Assembly: GCA_018228685.1 (NCBI GenBank)
Contig: CP073691.1
Span: 1,612,001 to 1,676,000 of the forward strand
Source of the DNA: Clostridiaceae bacterium Marseille-Q4149
GTDB taxonomy: Bacteria > Bacillota > Clostridia > Oscillospirales > Oscillospiraceae
Direction of reading: 5' to 3'
DNA length: 64,000 nucleotides
The notes below the pieces were generated by a model. It worked only from the letters and a program-made list of their open reading frames with translations, searched no databases and had not been told where the DNA came from. The position numbers and the translations under genes were made by a program. Positions 25,518 through 36,241 of this stretch are shown one piece after another. Position 1 is the first letter of the stretch, and every line of letters starts with the position of its first letter.

Positions 25518-26101
25518 CAGAACACATTTTATCCATGATCGGCCTGGCCAAAAAGGCCGGTCAGGTGGCCATCGGCGAGGAGCCGGTGGGCTCCGCCGCC
25601 CGGGCCAAGGACGCCCGGGTCATCCTGTTGGCCCAGGACGCCGCCGCCGGGTCTGTGCGCCGGGCCATGTCCTTCGGCCAGACCGGGGCATGCCTGTGCC
25701 TGACGGTGCCCTTTGACAAGGACCAACTGGGCCGTGCCCTGGGCCGCACCAGCTGCGCCATGGCGGCCATAACGGACATCGGCTTTGCCGAGGCCATCGT
25801 CAAAAAGCTGGCGGCGCTGGACCCGGAGCGATACGCCCCGGCGGCCCAGCGGCTGGAGGTGAAGGCCCTTCGCGCGGCCCAGCGCCGGGCGGAGCAGGCC
25901 CAGCATGAAAAGAATCTGCGCCGGGGCAAGAAAAAAGCCGCCCCGGTTCAAGCGGCCCCTGCGCCCCAAGCGCCGCAGAAGCCGGAAAAGTCCGCCCGCC
26001 GTCCCCGGCGGCCCGGGCAGCGTCCCCAGGGGGAACGGCCCCGTTTCGCGGGCTCCCGCCCGGTGCATAAGGGCAAGGGGTCCCCGAAAAAAAGCAAGTA
26101 A
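25514..26101 (+). CDS. ylxQ: L7Ae-family ribosomal protein YlxQ with long basic tail
   Basis: 195 residues. The first 105 form the L7Ae/L30e fold (LSMIGLAKKAGQVAIGEE, VILLAQDAA). The remaining 90 are Lys/Arg/Pro/Ala-rich low complexity, which typical YlxQ proteins of about 100 residues lack. The fold binds kink-turn RNA; the tail should add nonspecific RNA affinity. It sits between ylxR and infB. Confidence 0.85.
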   Translation: MTEHILSMIGLAKKAGQVAIGEEPVGSAARAKDARVILLAQDAAAGSVRRAMSFGQTGACLCLTVPFDKDQLGRALGRTSCAMAAITDIGFAEAIVKKLAALDPERYAPAAQRLEVKALRAAQRRAEQAQHEKNLRRGKKKAAPVQAAPAPQAPQKPEKSARRPRRPGQRPQGERPRFAGSRPVHKGKGSPKKSK

Positions 26102-26134
26102 GGAATCGAATCACAAAGATGGAGGTGGCTCTAT

Positions 26135-28450
<2,316 letters not shown>

Positions 28451-28903
28451 CGGCATATGCCGCCCCGGAACGCAAACCGGTCCGGTCGCCTTCCTGCGCA
28501 GCGCCGCTGCGCCCGCACGCAAGTGCGTCCAAGTGTTTTGCGAAGCAAAACCTTGCTTTGGCGGAATTCACTTCCGCCAAAGAGGGTCATATCCGGGGTC
28601 CCCATGAAGCCCCGTTTCATGGGGCGGGCGATATCATCGAAGCCTTCACCATGGAGGAAATCCCCCAGTAACGGCATATGCCGCCCCGGAACGCAAACCG
28701 GTCCGGTCGCCTTCCTGCGCAGCGCCGCTGCGCCCGCACGCAAGTGCGTCCAAGTGTTTTGCGAAGCAAAACCTTGCCTTGGCGGAATTCACTTCCGCCA
28801 AAGAGGGTCATATCCGGGGTCCCCATGAAACCCCGTTTCATGGGGCGGGCGATATCATCGAAGCCTTCACCATGGAGGAAATCCCCCAGTAAACACACAA
28901 CCC

Positions 28904-28934
28904 AGAGGGCGGGCGCTTCGCCCGCCCTCTTTTC
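28904..28934 (+). terminator. Terminator-like hairpin between infB and rbfA
   Basis: AGAGGGCGGGCG/CGCCCGCCCTCT stem with a 3-base loop followed by TTTTC. It would partly terminate the operon transcript after infB. Confidence 0.75.
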
Positions 28935-28963
28935 ATCTCATCGAAAACGAAAGGAGACCGACT

Positions 28964-29353
28964 ATGGCATCCAACCGCATTCCCCGCATCAATGACGCCA
29001 TCCAGAAGGAGCTTTCCGCCCTGCTGCGCACCGTCAAGGACCCCCGGGTGTCCGAGGGTATGCTGACCATCACCCATGTGGACACCACCAGCGACCTGCG
29101 CTATGCCCGGGTCTATGTCAGCGCCCTGAACTGCCCGGATGAGAAGGGCCTGCTCAAGGGCCTCAAGTCCGCCGCCGGTTACCTGCGCCGCGAGCTGGGC
29201 AGCCGTGTGGACCTGCGCTACACGCCGGAGCTCCAGTTTTTTATCGACGATTCCATCGCCTATGGCGCACACATTCTGGATATGCTGAACCATGTGAAGC
29301 CCGCCGATCCCCGGAACGCAGACATCGTTCTGCCCGAGGACCGGGAGGATTGA
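28964..29353 (+). CDS. rbfA: Ribosome-binding factor A
   Basis: 129 residues starting MASNRIPRINDAIQKELSAL with AAAGGAG before the ATG. It contains the KH-like core DPRVSEGMLTITHVDTTSDL and YARVYVSAL. It acts in 30S maturation at the 16S 5' region. Placed after infB as in most bacteria. Confidence 0.95.
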   Translation: MASNRIPRINDAIQKELSALLRTVKDPRVSEGMLTITHVDTTSDLRYARVYVSALNCPDEKGLLKGLKSAAGYLRRELGSRVDLRYTPELQFFIDDSIAYGAHILDMLNHVKPADPRNADIVLPEDRED

Positions 29354-29366
29354 GGAGGGCTGTGCT

Positions 29367-30314
29367 ATGACCACCGCTGAAGCCGCCCGGCTGCTGCTGG
29401 GCTGGGACGAGCTGCTGCTGCTGACCCATGTCCGCCCCGACGGCGACACCGTTGGCTCCGCCGCCGCCCTGTGCCAGGCCCTGCGGGACCGGGGCAAGAC
29501 GGCGTATCTGCTGCCCAACCCGGAGCTGACCGCCACCTATGCCCCCTACGCCGCCCCCTACGCCGCCCCGGAGGGCTTCGTCCCCCGCCATGTGGTGTCC
29601 GTGGACATTGCGGCCCTGTCCCTGCTGCCGGAAAACGCCCGGCCCTATCAGGACCGCATCGACCTGGCCATCGACCATCACCCCTCCCAGGAGTTTTTCG
29701 CCCGGGAGACCTGTCTGGAGGCCGGATCCGCCGCCTGCGGTGAGATCGTGTACAACATCGTCACCCTGATGACGCCGCTGACGCCGGAGATCGCCCTGCC
29801 GCTGTATGTGGCCGTCTCCACGGATACCGGCTGCTTCGTCTATTCCAACACCACCGCCCGCACCCACCGCATCGCCGCCGCCCTGATGGACTGCGGCATC
29901 GACGTGGCGCCGGTGAACAAGGCCCTGTTCCGCACCAAGAGCCGCACCCGTCTGGCTATGGAGGCCTGGATGGCGGAGTGGGCGGAGTATTATGACCACG
30001 ACCGGGTGGTCGTCATGCAGATCCCTCTGTCCCTGTGCCTGGATTACAAGGCCACGGAGGCGGATGTGGAGGAGCTGTCCAGTCTGGCTGCCCTGGTGGA
30101 GGGCACCGACTGCGGCGTGACCCTGCGGGAGCTGAAGGATGGCCGGGTGAAAATTTCCCTGCGAACCGGCCCCCGGGTCAATGCCACGGAGGTCTGTGCC
30201 CTTCTGGGCGGCGGCGGCCATGCGGCTGCTGCCGGTGCCACGCTGCACGGCACCCTCGGCGAGGTGAAGCAGGCCGTGCTCCAGGCCATCGACATGGTGG
30301 CGGGGGAGGATTGA
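29367..30314 (+). CDS. nrnA: Bifunctional oligoribonuclease/PAP phosphatase NrnA
   Basis: 315 residues of the DHH phosphoesterase family. THVRPDGDTVGSA and LAIDHHPSQ carry the metal ligands, and GGGGHAAAAGATL is the DHHA1 substrate-binding motif. It degrades nano-RNAs and 3'-phosphoadenosine-5'-phosphate. It starts 13 bp after rbfA. Confidence 0.94.
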   Translation: MTTAEAARLLLGWDELLLLTHVRPDGDTVGSAAALCQALRDRGKTAYLLPNPELTATYAPYAAPYAAPEGFVPRHVVSVDIAALSLLPENARPYQDRIDLAIDHHPSQEFFARETCLEAGSAACGEIVYNIVTLMTPLTPEIALPLYVAVSTDTGCFVYSNTTARTHRIAAALMDCGIDVAPVNKALFRTKSRTRLAMEAWMAEWAEYYDHDRVVVMQIPLSLCLDYKATEADVEELSSLAALVEGTDCGVTLRELKDGRVKISLRTGPRVNATEVCALLGGGGHAAAAGATLHGTLGEVKQAVLQAIDMVAGED

Positions 30315-30317
30315 CAA

Positions 30318-30661
30318 AAGGAGCGACCCATGGCAAACGGAATCATCATCATCGACAAGCCCGCCGGGTGGACGAAACTGTCAAAAAAGGGCCTTGCCCT
30401 TTTTTGACAAAATTTGCAGTCTGCTACGCGCATAATTTGTTCGCCGATGGCGAACAAATTCCACACTTGCAGCCTGAGAAGTATTTTCGGCCAGGTACAC
30501 GCCCCGGCCGAAAATGATTGCATTTTATTTGCCTCCTGCGGCAAGGTTTTGCTGCGCAAAACGCTTGTACGCGCCATCAGGCACGTTTGGCGCAGACTTT
30601 TCACAAGGAGCGACCCATGGCAAACGGAATCATCATCATCGACAAGCCCGCCGGCTGGACG
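30318..30661. repeat. 57-bp direct duplication of the truB start flanking a hairpin array
   Basis: Positions 30318-30374 and 30605-30661 match at 56 of 57 bases and cover the truB ribosome site, ATG and first 15 codons. Between them lie 230 noncoding bases with hairpins GTCAAAAAAGGGC/GCCCTTTTTTGAC (30380-30408), AATTTGTTCGCC/GGCGAACAAATT (30434-30460), TTTTCGGCC/GGCCGAAAA (30484-30514) and GTTTTGC/GCAAAAC (30546-30562). The first hairpin has the A-tract, GC-stem and T-tract of a terminator. Confidence 0.95.
30330..30407 (+). pseudogene. Truncated duplicate of the truB start (25 codons)
   Basis: The upstream copy keeps its AAGGAG site and ATG, reads [15 protein letters not shown] as in TruB, then runs into the inserted hairpin and stops at a TGA at 30405. 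It would still be translated as a 25-residue peptide just before the true gene. Confidence 0.85.
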
Positions 30662-31486
30662 TCCATGGACGTCTGCGCTAAGCTGCGGGGGATTCTGAAA
30701 ACAAAAAAGGTGGGCCACGCCGGGACTCTGGACCCCATGGCCACCGGCGTGCTGCCGGTGTTTGTGGGACAGGCCACCCGGGCCGTGTCCTTCGCCGAGG
30801 ACGGCCAGAAGGAGTATATCGCCGGGCTTCGGCTGGGCCGCACCACCGACACCCAGGACACCTCCGGCGAGACCCTGGACACCCATCCGGTGCTCACCGG
30901 CCGGGAGGACCTGGAGCACCTGCTGCCCCGGTTCACCGGCCCCATTGAACAGGTGCCCCCCATGTATTCCGCCGTGAAGATCGGCGGCCAGAAGCTCTAC
31001 CAGATCGCCCGCCGGGGCGGGGAGATCGAGCGCCCTGCCCGGCCCGTCACCGTTTATGAGCTGGAGCTGCTGGACCAGACCGGCCCCGGGGACTACACTC
31101 TGCGCATCCGCTGCTCCAAGGGCACCTACGTCCGCACCCTGTGCCACGACATCGGCCAGGCCCTGGGCTGCGGCGGCTGCATGAGCAGCCTGCGGCGCAC
31201 CGTGGCTGCGGGCTTCACCCTGGACGACGCCGTGACCCTGGACCGGGTGCAGCAGGAGGGCGAGGCGCTGCTGGCCCCGCTGGACTCCCTGTTCCGCCAG
31301 CACCCGGCCTATCAGATCCGGCACCCCCGGGTGGACGCCCTGTGCCGCAACGGCAACCCCTTCACCATCCGCCAGCCCTTGCCGGAGGGCCTCTACCGGG
31401 TCTATGGCCTGGAGGGCGAATTTCTCTGTCTCAGCCGCCTGGAGGGCGGCGTGATGACCTCCCTTAAAAACTTTTTCGGAGCGTGA
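30617..31486 (+). CDS. truB: tRNA pseudouridine(55) synthase
   Basis: 289 residues from the downstream [22 protein letters not shown] holds the catalytic Asp; [20 protein letters not shown] and the C-terminal RNA-binding PUA-like part follow. It makes pseudouridine 55 in the tRNA T loop. An intact ribosome site (AAGGAGCG) comes with the duplicated segment, so the gene is functional despite the insertion. Confidence 0.95.
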   Translation: MANGIIIIDKPAGWTSMDVCAKLRGILKTKKVGHAGTLDPMATGVLPVFVGQATRAVSFAEDGQKEYIAGLRLGRTTDTQDTSGETLDTHPVLTGREDLEHLLPRFTGPIEQVPPMYSAVKIGGQKLYQIARRGGEIERPARPVTVYELELLDQTGPGDYTLRIRCSKGTYVRTLCHDIGQALGCGGCMSSLRRTVAAGFTLDDAVTLDRVQQEGEALLAPLDSLFRQHPAYQIRHPRVDALCRNGNPFTIRQPLPEGLYRVYGLEGEFLCLSRLEGGVMTSLKNFFGA

Positions 31487-32394
31487 GTACCTTGAATCGA
31501 ACTGTTATCGCCCTGGGCTTTTTCGACGGCGTTCACCGGGGCCACGGAGCCCTGCTGGAAAAAACCGCCGCCCGGGCCCGGGAGCTGGAGACCGTCCCCG
31601 CCGCCTTCACCTTCGACCGCCCGCCCAAGGAGGTGGTCACCGGCCGCCCGGTGGGCCTGATCAATACCCCCGACGACCGCCGGGACCTGATGCAGCGGCT
31701 TTACGGCATCCGCCAGGTGATCATCGCCCCCTTTGACCGGGCCATGATGACCATGCCCTGGCAGGATTTCATCGACGATCTGCTGATCGGTACCTATGGC
31801 GCGGTGCACCTGGTGGCAGGCCACGACTATCACTTCGGCCACCGGAACCAGGGGGACCCGGACAAACTCCTGTCCCGCTGCCGGGAGCGGGGCATCGGCT
31901 GTGACATCATCCCTCAGGTGACCCTGGACGGCATCACCGTCAGCTCCACCTACATCCGCACTCTGGTGGAAAGCGGACAGATGGAGCGGGCCGCCGATTT
32001 CCTGGGCCACCGCCACTGCCTGACCCGCACCGTCACCCACGGCTGCCGCTTTGGCCGCACCATCGGCATCCCCACAGTGAACCTGACCCCGCCGGATCAC
32101 GTTCTTCTGCCGGAGCGGGGCGTGTATGTGACCCGGGTGTTCCTGCCGGACGGCACCAGCGTCCCCGGCGTCACCAACATCGGCACCCGCCCCACCGTCA
32201 GCGACGGCGACGCCGTGTCGGTGGAGACCTTCCTGCTGGATTTCGACGGCGACCTCTACGATAAAACCATCCGGGTGGAGTTCTGCCGCCGCCTGCGCCC
32301 GGAGCGCAGATTCGCCTCTCCCCAGGAGCTGAAGGCCGAAATTCAGCACAATATCCAACAAACCCGGGACTATTTTATAGAAAACCCCGAATAA
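31483..32394 (+). CDS. ribF: Bifunctional riboflavin kinase/FMN adenylyltransferase
   Basis: 303 residues. The N-terminal nucleotidyltransferase has GFFDGVHRGHGALL (residues 11-24) and SSTYIRTLVESG; the C-terminal riboflavin kinase domain (about 185-303) has GRTIGIPTVNL. It makes FMN and FAD. Its GTG overlaps the truB stop; a TTG nine bases on, better spaced from GGAG, is an alternative start. Last gene of the operon. Confidence 0.94.
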   Translation: MSTLNRTVIALGFFDGVHRGHGALLEKTAARARELETVPAAFTFDRPPKEVVTGRPVGLINTPDDRRDLMQRLYGIRQVIIAPFDRAMMTMPWQDFIDDLLIGTYGAVHLVAGHDYHFGHRNQGDPDKLLSRCRERGIGCDIIPQVTLDGITVSSTYIRTLVESGQMERAADFLGHRHCLTRTVTHGCRFGRTIGIPTVNLTPPDHVLLPERGVYVTRVFLPDGTSVPGVTNIGTRPTVSDGDAVSVETFLLDFDGDLYDKTIRVEFCRRLRPERRFASPQELKAEIQHNIQQTRDYFIENPE

Positions 32395-32395
32395 C

Positions 32396-32423
32396 CCCCG
32401 CCGCCTGCCTCCGCAGGCGGCGG
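32396..32423. repeat. Upstream copy of the duplicated ribF terminator stem
   Basis: A 28-bp sequence containing the CCGCCGCCTGC/GCAGGCGGCGG hairpin, repeated exactly at 32588-32615. This copy has lost its T-tract because the 165-bp repeat follows it immediately. Confidence 0.9.
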
Positions 32424-32587
32424 TCAGCTTGTCAAAAAAGTCTTTTTTGACAAGCTGAGTGCGGTTTTTCAGAATTTAAAAAGTTCTGAAAAACCTGTGA
32501 TTGCAAACGAAAGACACCCCTGATGGGTTTCTTTCGTAACTATCTTCCTTTCCGATGGTGGAAAATCTCCGAGTTTTTCGACAGTCT
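32424..32587 (+). repeat. 165-bp dispersed hairpin repeat, copy 2
   Basis: Full copy of the family also present at 15271-15435 (inverted) and 42385-42546. It begins with the CTTGTCAAAAAA/TTTTTTGACAAG hairpin and ends TTTTTCGACAG. It lies exactly between the two copies of the 28-bp ribF terminator stem, giving a 192-bp duplicated unit. Confidence 0.92.
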
Positions 32588-32620
32588 CCCCGCCGCCTGC
32601 CTCCGCAGGCGGCGGTTTTC
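32588..32620 (+). terminator. Terminator of the rimP-ribF operon, native copy
   Basis: CCGCCGCCTGC/GCAGGCGGCGG stem with TTTTCTCG after it. Identical stem to 32396-32423, but this copy keeps the T-tract. Confidence 0.85.
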
Positions 32621-32645
32621 TCGTTTACAATTTGTTTACAGAAAA

Positions 32646-32724
32646 GGTCAAAGAAAGTCAAAATATCCTATTGACATTTTGAAACCCGGTGGTATACTAT
32701 AGCCAAAGGTCAAAGAAAGGCAAA
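32646..32724 (+). promoter_or_regulatory. Promoter with two CtsR boxes
   Basis: TTGACA (32671-32676), 16-base spacer, TATACT (32693-32698). Two heptad repeats of the CtsR operator flank it: GGTCAAAgaaAGTCAAA at 32646-32662 and GGTCAAAgaaAGGCAAA at 32708-32724. Both match the known consensus closely, predicting heat-shock repression by the first gene product. Confidence 0.93.
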
Positions 32725-32764
32725 GTCAGACAGACCGAATCGAAACAGAAAGGAAGTGAAGGGC

Positions 32765-33214
32765 TTGGGTACATCGGATATGATCGCCCGGTTCATCCAG
32801 GCGGAGCTGGAGGAGGCCAACGGGGTTCTGGAGCTGCAGCGCAGCGACCTGGCCCAACGCTTTGGCTGCGTCCCCAGCCAGATCAATTATGTGATGTCCA
32901 CCCGGTTTTCTCCGGAGCACGGCTACATTGTGGAGTCGCGCCGGGGCGGCGGGGGCTACATCCGCATCACCCGGGTGCAGGTGGACCGCCACACGCTCTT
33001 GATGCACGTCATCAACTCCGTGGGCGATACGCTGGACCTGGCCAGCGCCCGGGCCATTCTTTCAAACCTGGTCCAATCCCAGGCGGTGGAGCGGAACGTG
33101 GCGCAGACCCTTCTGTGGGCCGTGTCCGACAATTCCCTCCGCTCCGTTCCCAAGGACCGGCGGGACAATCTCCGGGCCAGTATTTTCAAGCAGGTGCTGA
33201 TTCACCTGGTTTGA
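32765..33214 (+). CDS. ctsR: Class III heat-shock repressor CtsR
   Basis: 149 residues: winged helix (LAQRFGCVPSQINYVMSTRF), the glycine-rich wing ESRRGGGGYIRI containing the heat-sensing loop, and a C-terminal dimerisation domain. I prefer the TTG at 32765, spaced 8 bases from AAGGAAG; a GTG at 32756 overlaps that site. First gene of the ctsR-mcsA-clpC operon and autoregulated. Confidence 0.93.
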   Translation: MGTSDMIARFIQAELEEANGVLELQRSDLAQRFGCVPSQINYVMSTRFSPEHGYIVESRRGGGGYIRITRVQVDRHTLLMHVINSVGDTLDLASARAILSNLVQSQAVERNVAQTLLWAVSDNSLRSVPKDRRDNLRASIFKQVLIHLV

Positions 33215-33238
33215 GTTTTCAATAAGGAGGCAATCATT

Positions 33239-33685
33239 ATGAAATGTCAGAACTGCGGAAAGAACGAAGCAACGTTTTACTATAAGAGCAACATCAACGG
33301 CAGGGTCATGGAGAGCCATCTGTGCCCCCAGTGCGCCCGTCAGCTGGGCCTGGTGCAGGATATGCGCCGCCCCATGATAAGCAGCTTCTGGGACGATGAC
33401 GATTTCTTCACCCGTCCCTTCCGGATGCTGGAGCCCCTGCTGGGCGGCTTCGGCAGCCGCCTGCTGACGGAGTTCCCGGAACCCGTGGACGTGACCCAGC
33501 AGGCCCGCCGCGCGGCGGAGGAGCCCCGGGAGGACAACCTGGTCCAGGGCGACGAGCGGGAGAAGCTCAGCCGCCAGCGCCAGCGCAACGCCCTGGAGAC
33601 CCAGCTGCGCCACGCCGTGGAAACCGAGAACTTCGAGGAAGCCGCCAAGCTCCGGGATCAGCTGCGGTCCCTGCCCCAGGCGTAA
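33239..33685 (+). CDS. mcsA: McsA-like zinc-binding protein with UVR motif
   Basis: 148 residues. Two zinc-binding Cys pairs (CQNC at 3-6 and CPQC near 30) and a C-terminal UvrB/UvrC motif (ENFEEAAKLRDQLR). In Bacillus McsA activates the arginine kinase McsB and binds ClpC. Here mcsB is absent between mcsA and clpC, so McsA may act directly on ClpC. Confidence 0.9.
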   Translation: MKCQNCGKNEATFYYKSNINGRVMESHLCPQCARQLGLVQDMRRPMISSFWDDDDFFTRPFRMLEPLLGGFGSRLLTEFPEPVDVTQQARRAAEEPREDNLVQGDEREKLSRQRQRNALETQLRHAVETENFEEAAKLRDQLRSLPQA

Positions 33686-33720
33686 GCGTTACGCCGATCA
33701 ACCGAAAGGAAGTGTAAACT

Positions 33721-36183
33721 ATGATGGAAAATAAATTCACCCCCCGTGCGGAGGAATCCCTGCGGCTGGCCCAGGAGGCTGCCGAGGAAATGGGACATGG
33801 CTATGTGGGCTCCGAGCATCTGCTGCTGGGCCTGATGCGTGAGGAGGAGGGCATTGCCCACCGCGTCCTGGAGGAGGCAGGCCTCACCGATGATATGATC
33901 TGCGATGTGCTGCATCGCAGCGTGGGCACCGGCCTTTCCGGCGCGGCTCCCTCCCAGGGGCTGACCCCCCGGGCCAAGAGCGCCGTGGAGCTGGCCGTGT
34001 CCGAAGCGTCCCGCACCGGCGCGGGCTACATTGGTACCGAGCATCTGCTGATGGGCCTGCTGCGTGAGGGCAACAATATGGCCATCCGGGTGCTGCGCAC
34101 CGTGGGCATCGACCCCAAGAAGCTGTACAGCGCCGTGGTGAAAAAGATCAACGAAGCGCCCCGCGCCGCAGCCGCCGCCGGCAGCGGCTCCGCCGCTCCC
34201 GCCCGGGAGGACGGCAAGAAGGGCGGCACCCTGGCGGAGTTTACCCGCGATTTGACCGAGGCCGCCCGCAGCGGCAAGCTGGACCCGGTCATCGGCCGGG
34301 AAAAGGAGATTGCCCGGGTCATCCAGATTCTGTCCCGCCGCACCAAGAACAACCCCGTGCTGATCGGTGAGCCCGGCGTGGGCAAAACCGCCATTGCCGA
34401 GGGCCTGGCCCAGCGCATCGTGGCCGCCGACGTGCCCGAGGACCTGCTGGACAAGCGGGTCCTGTCCCTGGACCTGTCCGGCATGGTGGCCGGTACCAAG
34501 TACCGGGGCGAGTTTGAGGAGCGCATCAAGAACACCATCAACGAGGTGAAGAAGGCCGGCAACGTCATCCTGTTCATCGACGAGCTGCACACCATCGTGG
34601 GCGCAGGCTCCGCCGAGGGCGCGGTGGACGCCGCCAACATCCTCAAGCCCGCTCTGTCCCGGGGCGAGATCCGGGTCATCGGCGCCACCACCCTCAACGA
34701 GTACCGCAAGTACATTGAGAAGGACGCCGCCCTGGAGCGCCGGTTCCAGCCCATCACCGTGGGCGAGCCCTCTCCCGAGGCCACGCTGGAGATCCTGAAG
34801 GGCTTGCGGGACAAGTATGAGGCCCACCATCACCTGACCATCACCGACGGGGCCCTGGAGGCCGCCGTGCGGCTGTCCCGCCGGTATATCAACGACCGTT
34901 TCCTGCCGGACAAGGCCATCGACCTGATGGACGAGGCCGCCAGCCAGGTGCGTATGTCCGCCGAGTCCGCCTCCCCCGATCTGAAGGATCTGGAGGAGAA
35001 GATCGCCGCCCTGCACCGGGAGAAGGAGGAGGCCGTCACCGCCCAGGACTTCGAGAAGGCCGCCCAGCTGCGGGATATCGAGAAGGACTATCAGGAGCAG
35101 GTGGAAATTGAGCGCGACAAGTGGCACAAGCAGATGTCCGTGAGCCGCGGCACCGTCACCGAGGACGACATCGCCAAGGTGGTGGCCGGCTGGACCGGCA
35201 TCCCCGTCACCCGCCTGACGGAGGACGAAAGCCAGCGGCTGCTGCAGCTGGAGGAGGTCCTGCATGAGCGGGTGGTGGGCCAGGACGAGGCCGTGGCCGC
35301 CGTGGCCAAGGCCATCCGCCGCAGCCGTGTGGGTCTGAAGGACCCCAAGCGGCCCATCGGCTCCTTCCTGTTCCTGGGCCCCACCGGCGTCGGCAAGACC
35401 GAGCTGTGCAAGACCCTGGCCGAGGCCATGTTCGGCGATGAGAACGCCATGATCCGCATCGACATGTCCGAGTACATGGAGAAGCACACGGTGTCTCGTC
35501 TGGTGGGTTCGCCTCCCGGATACGTGGGTCACGAGGAGGGCGGCCAGCTGACGGAAAAGGTGCGCCGTAAGCCCTATTCCGTGGTGCTGTTCGACGAGAT
35601 CGAGAAGGCCCACCCCGATGTGTGGAACATCCTGCTGCAAATTCTGGAGGATGGCATTGTCACCGACTCCCAGGGCCGCCGGGTGGACTTCAAGAACACC
35701 ATCATCGTCATGACCTCCAACGTGGGGGCCAAGAATATTACCGCCGCCGACACGCCTCTGGGCTTTGACGGCAGCGGTGAGGCGGCCAAGCGCACCGAGG
35801 AGGAGCGGTTTGCACGCATCAAGGACGCCGTTATGGCGGAGCTGCGCCAGACCTTCCGTCCGGAGTTCCTGAACCGTATCGACGAGATCATCGTGTTCCA
35901 CCAGCTGACGGAGGAGAACATCCGCAGCATCGCCCGCCGGATGCTGGATACCATCGGCAGCCGCATGGCCGCCCAGGGCATCACCCTCCAGGCGGACGAC
36001 GACGCCGTGGCCGCTCTGGCCAAGGACGGCTTCGATCCCCGCTACGGCGCCCGTCCCCTGCGCCGCACCCTCCAGAACGAGGTGGAGGACGTGGTGGCCG
36101 AGCAGATGCTGGACGGTAAGCTCCAGTCCGGCGACACCGCCCACGTCCGTCTGAGGGACGACAAGGTGGTCATCGAAAAGTAA
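33721..36183 (+). CDS. clpC: ATP-dependent Clp protease ATP-binding subunit ClpC
   Basis: 820 residues: an N-terminal double ClpN repeat (1-145), first AAA+ module (GEPGVGKTA about 216), a middle UVR/coiled-coil segment ([16 protein letters not shown] about 445), second AAA+ module (GPTGVGKTE about 553) and a C-terminal D2-small domain. It unfolds substrates for ClpP. AAGGAAG precedes ATGATG. Confidence 0.96.
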   Translation: MMENKFTPRAEESLRLAQEAAEEMGHGYVGSEHLLLGLMREEEGIAHRVLEEAGLTDDMICDVLHRSVGTGLSGAAPSQGLTPRAKSAVELAVSEASRTGAGYIGTEHLLMGLLREGNNMAIRVLRTVGIDPKKLYSAVVKKINEAPRAAAAAGSGSAAPAREDGKKGGTLAEFTRDLTEAARSGKLDPVIGREKEIARVIQILSRRTKNNPVLIGEPGVGKTAIAEGLAQRIVAADVPEDLLDKRVLSLDLSGMVAGTKYRGEFEERIKNTINEVKKAGNVILFIDELHTIVGAGSAEGAVDAANILKPALSRGEIRVIGATTLNEYRKYIEKDAALERRFQPITVGEPSPEATLEILKGLRDKYEAHHHLTITDGALEAAVRLSRRYINDRFLPDKAIDLMDEAASQVRMSAESASPDLKDLEEKIAALHREKEEAVTAQDFEKAAQLRDIEKDYQEQVEIERDKWHKQMSVSRGTVTEDDIAKVVAGWTGIPVTRLTEDESQRLLQLEEVLHERVVGQDEAVAAVAKAIRRSRVGLKDPKRPIGSFLFLGPTGVGKTELCKTLAEAMFGDENAMIRIDMSEYMEKHTVSRLVGSPPGYVGHEEGGQLTEKVRRKPYSVVLFDEIEKAHPDVWNILLQILEDGIVTDSQGRRVDFKNTIIVMTSNVGAKNITAADTPLGFDGSGEAAKRTEEERFARIKDAVMAELRQTFRPEFLNRIDEIIVFHQLTEENIRSIARRMLDTIGSRMAAQGITLQADDDAVAALAKDGFDPRYGARPLRRTLQNEVEDVVAEQMLDGKLQSGDTAHVRLRDDKVVIEK

Positions 36184-36186
36184 AAT

Positions 36187-36231
36187 AATCCCCCAACCGG
36201 CGGCACCTCAAGCCGCCGGTCGGGGGATTTT
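36187..36231 (+). terminator. Terminator after clpC
   Basis: Long stem: AATCCCCC and GGGGGATT arms outside ACCGGCGGC/GCCGCCGGT, 7-base loop, then TTTTA. Confidence 0.88.
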
Positions 36232-36241
36232 ACGTTCTGTC

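Noticed and set aside
28451..28963. Small genes in the infB-rbfA gap
   Set aside because: Open frames there differ only by repetition of the same hairpin sequence, lack ribosome sites and show no protein-like composition.
30518..30616. Longer TruB starting at an upstream TTG/ATG in the inserted element
   Set aside because: The extra residues come from the hairpin insert and have no TruB-like sequence; the duplicated AAGGAG and ATG at 30617 give the canonical N-terminus.
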